DNA from: Acetatifactor sp.
Lineage (GTDB): Bacteria > Bacillota > Clostridia > Lachnospirales > Lachnospiraceae
NCBI GenBank assembly: GCA_029055435.1
Contig: JAIDDH010000132.1
Coordinates: forward strand, 1-44,736
DNA: 44,736 nucleotides
Reading direction: 5' to 3'
How positions within the stretch are numbered: position 1 is the first letter of the stretch; every line of letters begins with the position of its first letter. This document shows positions 41,591-44,736 of the stretch, piece after piece. The notes beneath the pieces were generated by a model that had not been told where the DNA came from, did not search any database, and was given only the letters and a program-made list of their open reading frames with translations. Position numbers and translations under genes: made by a program.

Positions 41591-43519
41591 TTGAGAAGTA
41601 TCAGTATTGATATCGAGACATTTTCGGATGTGGATTTATCCAAATGCGGCGTTTATAAATATGCATCCTCACCCAATTTTGAGATCCTACTGTTCGGCTA
41701 CAGCGTGGACGGCGGGGATGTGCAGGTAGTTGATTTATGCCAGGGGGAGGAAATCCCTGCGGATATCCTGGCGGCGCTCTCGGATGAATCCGTCACCAAA
41801 TGGGCGTTCAATGCCATGTTCGAGAGGGTGTGCTTATCAAATTATCTTGGGGAATGGCTGGAGTCGGAGTCCTGGAAATGCTCCATGGTCTGGTCGGCCA
41901 CGCTTGGCCTTCCGCTGTCATTGGAAAATGTAGGCGCGGTGCTTGGGCTGGAAAAGCAGAAGCTGTCTGAAGGGAAAGACCTGATCCGGTATTTCTGTGT
42001 CCCCTGCAAGCCGACCAAGGCGAACGGCGGCCGGACACGGAACCTGCCGGAGCATGACAGGGAGAAGTGGGGGCGGTTCAAAGCCTATAACCTGCGCGAT
42101 GTGGAGGCAGAAATGCAGATACAGCAGAGACTTGCCAAGTTTCCGGTTCTGGATTTTGTGTGGAAGGAATACTGGCAGGACCAGGAGATCAACGACCGGG
42201 GCATCGGGGTGGATATGGAGATGGTCACACAGGCAATCGCTATGGATGCCCGTTCCAAGTCGGAGCTGTCAGCCGCCATGCAGGAACTGACGGAACTGGA
42301 GAACCCGAATTCCGTGCAGCAGATGAAGCAGTGGCTTTCGGAGAACGGGGTGGAAACGGATTCCCTTGATAAAAAGGCGGTGGCGGAACTGTTAAAGACT
42401 GCGCCGGAGCCGTTGGGGGAGGCGCTTGCCTTGCGGCAACAGCTTGCAAGATCCTCTGTTAAGAAATACCAGGCAATGGAGAATGCGGTGTGTGCGGACA
42501 GACGTGCGCACGGGATGTTCCAGTTTTACGGAGCTAACAGGACAGGGCGGTTTTCCGGCCGGATTATCCAGTTGCAGAATCTTCCGCAGAACCATATCCC
42601 GGATCTGGCACAGGCACGGGGACTTGTGAAAGCGGGGGATTTTGATGCCCTTGCCATGCTCTATGAGGATATCCCGGATACGCTCTCACAGCTCATCCGC
42701 ACGGCTTTCGTGCCGCAGGACGGGAGGAAGTTCATCGTAGCGGATTTTTCCGCAATCGAGGCAAGGGTGATTGCATGGATCGCCGGGGAGCGGTGGCGGA
42801 TCAAAGTGTTCGAGGGCGGCGGTGACATCTACTGCGCCTCGGCAAGCCAGATGTTCCATGTGCCGGTTGAAAAGCATGGCGTGAACGGGCATCTGCGGCA
42901 GAAAGGCAAGATAGCGGAACTGGCGCTCGGCTATGGCGGATCAGTCGGGGCATTGAAATCCATGGGCGCGCTGGAGATGGGGCTTGCAGAGGAAGAACTG
43001 CAGCCGCTTGTGTCGGCATGGCGGGATTCTAACCCAAACATTACGGAGTTCTGGTGGGCGGTTGACCGTGTCGTGAAGGAATGCATCAAAAAAAGGGCGC
43101 CAACAGAAACACACGGCATCCGCTTCAGCTATGAAAGCGGGATGCTGTTCATCACGCTTTTTTCCGGAAGGCGTCTTGCCTATGTCAAACCGAGGATTGG
43201 TGAGAACCAGTTTGGCGGGGAGTCCGTCACTTACATGGGCGTGGGCGGCACGAAGAAATGGGAGCGGCTGGAAAGCTACGGTCCCAAGTTCGTGGAGAAC
43301 ATCGTGCAGGCGGTCAGCCGGGATATTTTATGCTATGCCATGCGGACGCTCCGTACCTGTTCCATTGTCGCCCATGTACATGATGAGATAATCATCGAGG
43401 CGGACAGGAGGATGTCCCTTGCTGCTGTATGCGAACAGATGGGAAGGACGCCTCCCTGGGCGAAAGGCTTACTGTTGCGGGCGGATGGCTATGAATGTGA
43501 TTTTTACCAGAAGGACTGA
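41591..43519 (+). CDS. Phage family A DNA polymerase (Pol I-like)
   Basis: A 642-residue polymerase with a 3'-5' exonuclease domain first: SISIDIETFSDVDLSKCGVY holds Exo I (D-x-E). The polymerase domain has motif A FIVADFSAIEARVIAWIAGE, motif B KGKIAELALGYGGS and motif C AHVHDEIIIE, all with catalytic residues kept. There is no 5'-3' exonuclease domain, as expected for phage replicative enzymes of this type. The TTG at 41591 is nine bases after AAAGGAG and gives the family N-terminus M-R-S-I-S-I-D; the GTG at 41585 is too close to that site. It should copy the element's DNA with the primase that begins at 44465. Confidence 0.93.
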   Translation: MRSISIDIETFSDVDLSKCGVYKYASSPNFEILLFGYSVDGGDVQVVDLCQGEEIPADILAALSDESVTKWAFNAMFERVCLSNYLGEWLESESWKCSMVWSATLGLPLSLENVGAVLGLEKQKLSEGKDLIRYFCVPCKPTKANGGRTRNLPEHDREKWGRFKAYNLRDVEAEMQIQQRLAKFPVLDFVWKEYWQDQEINDRGIGVDMEMVTQAIAMDARSKSELSAAMQELTELENPNSVQQMKQWLSENGVETDSLDKKAVAELLKTAPEPLGEALALRQQLARSSVKKYQAMENAVCADRRAHGMFQFYGANRTGRFSGRIIQLQNLPQNHIPDLAQARGLVKAGDFDALAMLYEDIPDTLSQLIRTAFVPQDGRKFIVADFSAIEARVIAWIAGERWRIKVFEGGGDIYCASASQMFHVPVEKHGVNGHLRQKGKIAELALGYGGSVGALKSMGALEMGLAEEELQPLVSAWRDSNPNITEFWWAVDRVVKECIKKRAPTETHGIRFSYESGMLFITLFSGRRLAYVKPRIGENQFGGESVTYMGVGGTKKWERLESYGPKFVENIVQAVSRDILCYAMRTLRTCSIVAHVHDEIIIEADRRMSLAAVCEQMGRTPPWAKGLLLRADGYECDFYQKD

Positions 43520-43527
43520 GGTGTGTG

Positions 43528-43860
43528 ATGGAAAAGCTGCGGATTGAATACGGGACGGGGTATATGGAACTTAACGTGGAGGCGTTCTTCCCCTGCAGAA
43601 TGCCGGCGGCAAGGAAAGCCGCCAGGCTCATCAATTCATACTGCTCTGATGAAACGAGGGCAGAATTGCTTTCGGAACTGCGGGAGATGGCGGAGGGGTA
43701 CACGGTCCTCTGCGGTATGTACAAAGAGATAGAGGAGGCGCTTCCAGAGGATACCCCGGAGCGGAGGCACTGGAGGGCGCAGTTCAACAAGACGGAAACC
43801 CTCCGCAGAAGGATGGAGGGGAATATTATTTTAATTTCAGGAGGAAGAAAAGATGGGTGA
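43528..43860 (+). CDS. Small phage protein, unknown function
   Basis: A 110-residue protein, mostly helical (CRMPAARKAARLINSYCSDE, LLSELREMAEGYTVLCGMYK), ending basic (TETLRRRMEGNIILISGGRK). It starts nine bases after the polymerase stop and overlaps the next gene by eight bases. It appears regularly in this gene order in clostridial phages; no known domain. Confidence 0.6.
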   Translation: MEKLRIEYGTGYMELNVEAFFPCRMPAARKAARLINSYCSDETRAELLSELREMAEGYTVLCGMYKEIEEALPEDTPERRHWRAQFNKTETLRRRMEGNIILISGGRKDG

Positions 43861-44047
43861 CACAAAAATGCCGGAATGCAGGATGCATAAGGACTGTTTT
43901 GCAAATCGTGGCGGGCGGTGCATCTGCCTGAAAAGTAATGACTTTGGAGGGAGGGACTGCCCGTTTTATAAGCCTGCGGCAGCAGTCCGGGAAGAAAAGG
44001 ACGGCAGGCGAAGTGGAGGGAAAGTTTATGGGGATCGGAATGTATAA
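43853..44047 (+). CDS. Small Cys-rich phage protein
   Basis: A 64-residue protein with six cysteines in the first 40 residues (ECRMHKDCFANRGGRCICLK, then RDCPFYK), a likely zinc-binding knuckle. The ATG at 43853 follows AGGAGGAAG and overlaps the previous gene. The end overlaps the start of the next gene. Function unknown. Confidence 0.6.
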   Translation: MGDTKMPECRMHKDCFANRGGRCICLKSNDFGGRDCPFYKPAAAVREEKDGRRSGGKVYGDRNV

Positions 44048-44462
44048 CAGCGAGGGGTATCATGACCCCACAAGCTATGCGGCGCTGTCGGGGATCATGA
44101 AGGAGGAGAAAGCAGCAAAACGGGCAGCATACCGGCCGCTTGTCTATATATGCTCCCCGTTTGCCGGGGATATGGAAGGGAACACGCAGAGGGCGAGGAG
44201 GTACAGCAGGTTTGCGGTAAGGAACGGCGCGATCCCGCTTGCCCCGCATCTTCTCTTCCCACAGTTCCTTGATGACGGGAAGCCTGCGGAGCGGGCAATC
44301 GGCATGTTTATGGGGATGGTGCTTTTGGGGAAGTGCGAGCAGTTGTGGGTATTCGGGAAAACCATATCCACGGGAATGGCGGCGGAGATAGAGAAAGCGG
44401 AAAAACGGGATATGGTGATCCGCTATTTTACAGAAAACTGCGAGGAGGTTGATCTGTTTTGA
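44028..44462 (+). CDS. DUF4406 / nucleoside deoxyribosyltransferase-like phage protein
   Basis: A 144-residue protein. PLVYICSPFAGDMEGNTQRA followed by FAVRNGAIPLAPHLLFPQFL is the DUF4406 signature, related to nucleoside 2-deoxyribosyltransferases. WVFGKTISTGMAAEIEKAEK is the second conserved segment with its Glu. It may modify or salvage nucleotides for phage replication. The ATG at 44028 follows GTGGAGGG; frames starting further upstream are the overlap with the Cys-rich gene. Confidence 0.8.
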   Translation: MGIGMYNSEGYHDPTSYAALSGIMKEEKAAKRAAYRPLVYICSPFAGDMEGNTQRARRYSRFAVRNGAIPLAPHLLFPQFLDDGKPAERAIGMFMGMVLLGKCEQLWVFGKTISTGMAAEIEKAEKRDMVIRYFTENCEEVDLF

Positions 44463-44464
44463 GA

Positions 44465-44736
44465 ATGACATTTTATACGGCGAACAGCAGGGGGAACGCA
44501 AAGAACAGCCTGTACCCCAATAAACGCGTCATTGACAATGAGGATGACTGCCTGGAGGTAATGGCATTCGACCATGTGTGCGCGGAGTTTAAAAACTGCC
44601 GCAGGAGCGGGGACAACTTCCTCTCCTGCGATGTGGACGTGATGGATTGCGATAATTCTCATTCCGACAATCCGACAGACTGGATATATCCGGAGGATTT
44701 GGAAGGGAAGATCGGAGAGGATGTGGCGTTTGCCGT
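44465..44736 (+). CDS. Phage primase (archaeo-eukaryotic primase-like), 3' partial
   Basis: The first 90 codons of a gene that runs off the window. MTFYTANSRGNAKNSLYPNK is the usual start of phage primase-polymerase proteins in this position. DVDVMDCDNSHSDNPTDWIY carries the D-x-D pair expected for the primase active site. The complete protein would normally add a helicase or VirE-like ATPase, either fused or as the next gene. The start is ATG at 44465; a TTG at 44459 overlapping the previous stop is an alternative. Confidence 0.75.
   Translation, partial: MTFYTANSRGNAKNSLYPNKRVIDNEDDCLEVMAFDHVCAEFKNCRRSGDNFLSCDVDVMDCDNSHSDNPTDWIYPEDLEGKIGEDVAFA

Larger units (their letters stand above)
25162..44736. 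mobile_element. Prophage-like integrated element, left end and early region (right end outside window)
   Basis: The boundary is set by the loss of comM similarity at about 25161. Downstream genes fit a temperate phage or phage-like element: cargo and defence genes, an XRE-ImmA pair, a minus-strand XRE repressor-like gene, and an early operon. That operon holds a sigma-like factor, DUF2800, DUF2815, family A DNA polymerase, DUF4406-like protein and primase. No integrase or structural gene is in the 19.6 kb seen, so the element extends beyond the window. An integrative conjugative element with a phage-type replication module is the alternative. Base composition changes twice inside it: AT-rich from about 28400 to 37150, and GC-rich from 38760 on. 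Confidence 0.75.

Noticed and set aside
1-44736. CRISPR array, tRNA or rRNA genes, integrase
   Set aside because: None seen on either strand; the element's recombinase must lie beyond the window if it exists.

Overview
This window reads as a chromosome segment of a spore-forming, anaerobic Firmicute of the Lachnospiraceae/Clostridia type. The evidence is a conserved spore gene block (rpsT divergent from gpr-spoIIP-lepA-hemW, then sigK), two pyrophosphate-type phosphofructokinases, an HD-GYP protein with a four-helix sensor, and many proteins of families common in gut Lachnospiraceae. No rRNA, tRNA or CRISPR array was seen.

Layout of the chromosomal part (1-25161). It opens with the end of an Rpn/PD-(D/E)XK transposase-like nuclease gene and a decayed IS200/IS605 transposase. 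Next come a metallo-beta-lactamase-fold hydrolase, a solute-binding lipoprotein with a long structured leader, an HD-GYP c-di-GMP phosphodiesterase, and the first PPi-phosphofructokinase. A zinc-ribbon membrane protein follows with two tandem TPM-domain paralogs. Then comes the spore block: rpsT on the minus strand, then gpr, spoIIP, lepA, hemW and a sigK that lacks a pro-sequence. A three-gene membrane operon ends in a GT39-like glycosyltransferase. After it are a second PPi-phosphofructokinase, a degenerate HD-GYP protein, an orphan PilT ATPase and the first two thirds of comM (yifB).

Mobile part (about 25162-44736, continuing past the window). The comM frame breaks after a codon run for C-A-M-N, and everything downstream reads as a prophage-like element. 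Its left 12 kb is AT-rich cargo: small genes, a DUF7662-like fusion protein next to a PD-(D/E)XK nuclease with a tiny membrane ORF between them, and an XRE regulator. It continues with a caspase-like protease, a BglII-type restriction enzyme with a D12 adenine methylase, an XRE-ImmA pair and a DUF6076 gene with a partner. A minus-strand XRE repressor-like gene then faces a 6-kb, GC-richer early operon: sigma-like factor, small proteins, DUF2800 Cas4-like nuclease, DUF2815 ssDNA-binding-like protein, family A DNA polymerase, DUF4406-like protein and a primase. That early set is a replication module typical of clostridial phages. No integrase, structural or lysis genes lie in the window, so they are expected beyond the right edge.

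How it works together. The chromosomal genes combine c-di-GMP turnover (HD-GYP), PPi-linked glycolysis and a sporulation programme. The element has disabled comM and carries an apparent defence cargo between its attachment end and its replication genes. The most interesting candidates are the comM junction, the DUF7662/small membrane protein/nuclease cluster, the caspase gene beside the restriction-modification pair, and several repeat or hairpin regulatory regions (8-bp phased GTGA repeats, TTAGCAAG repeats, and a ribosome-site-sequestering leader).
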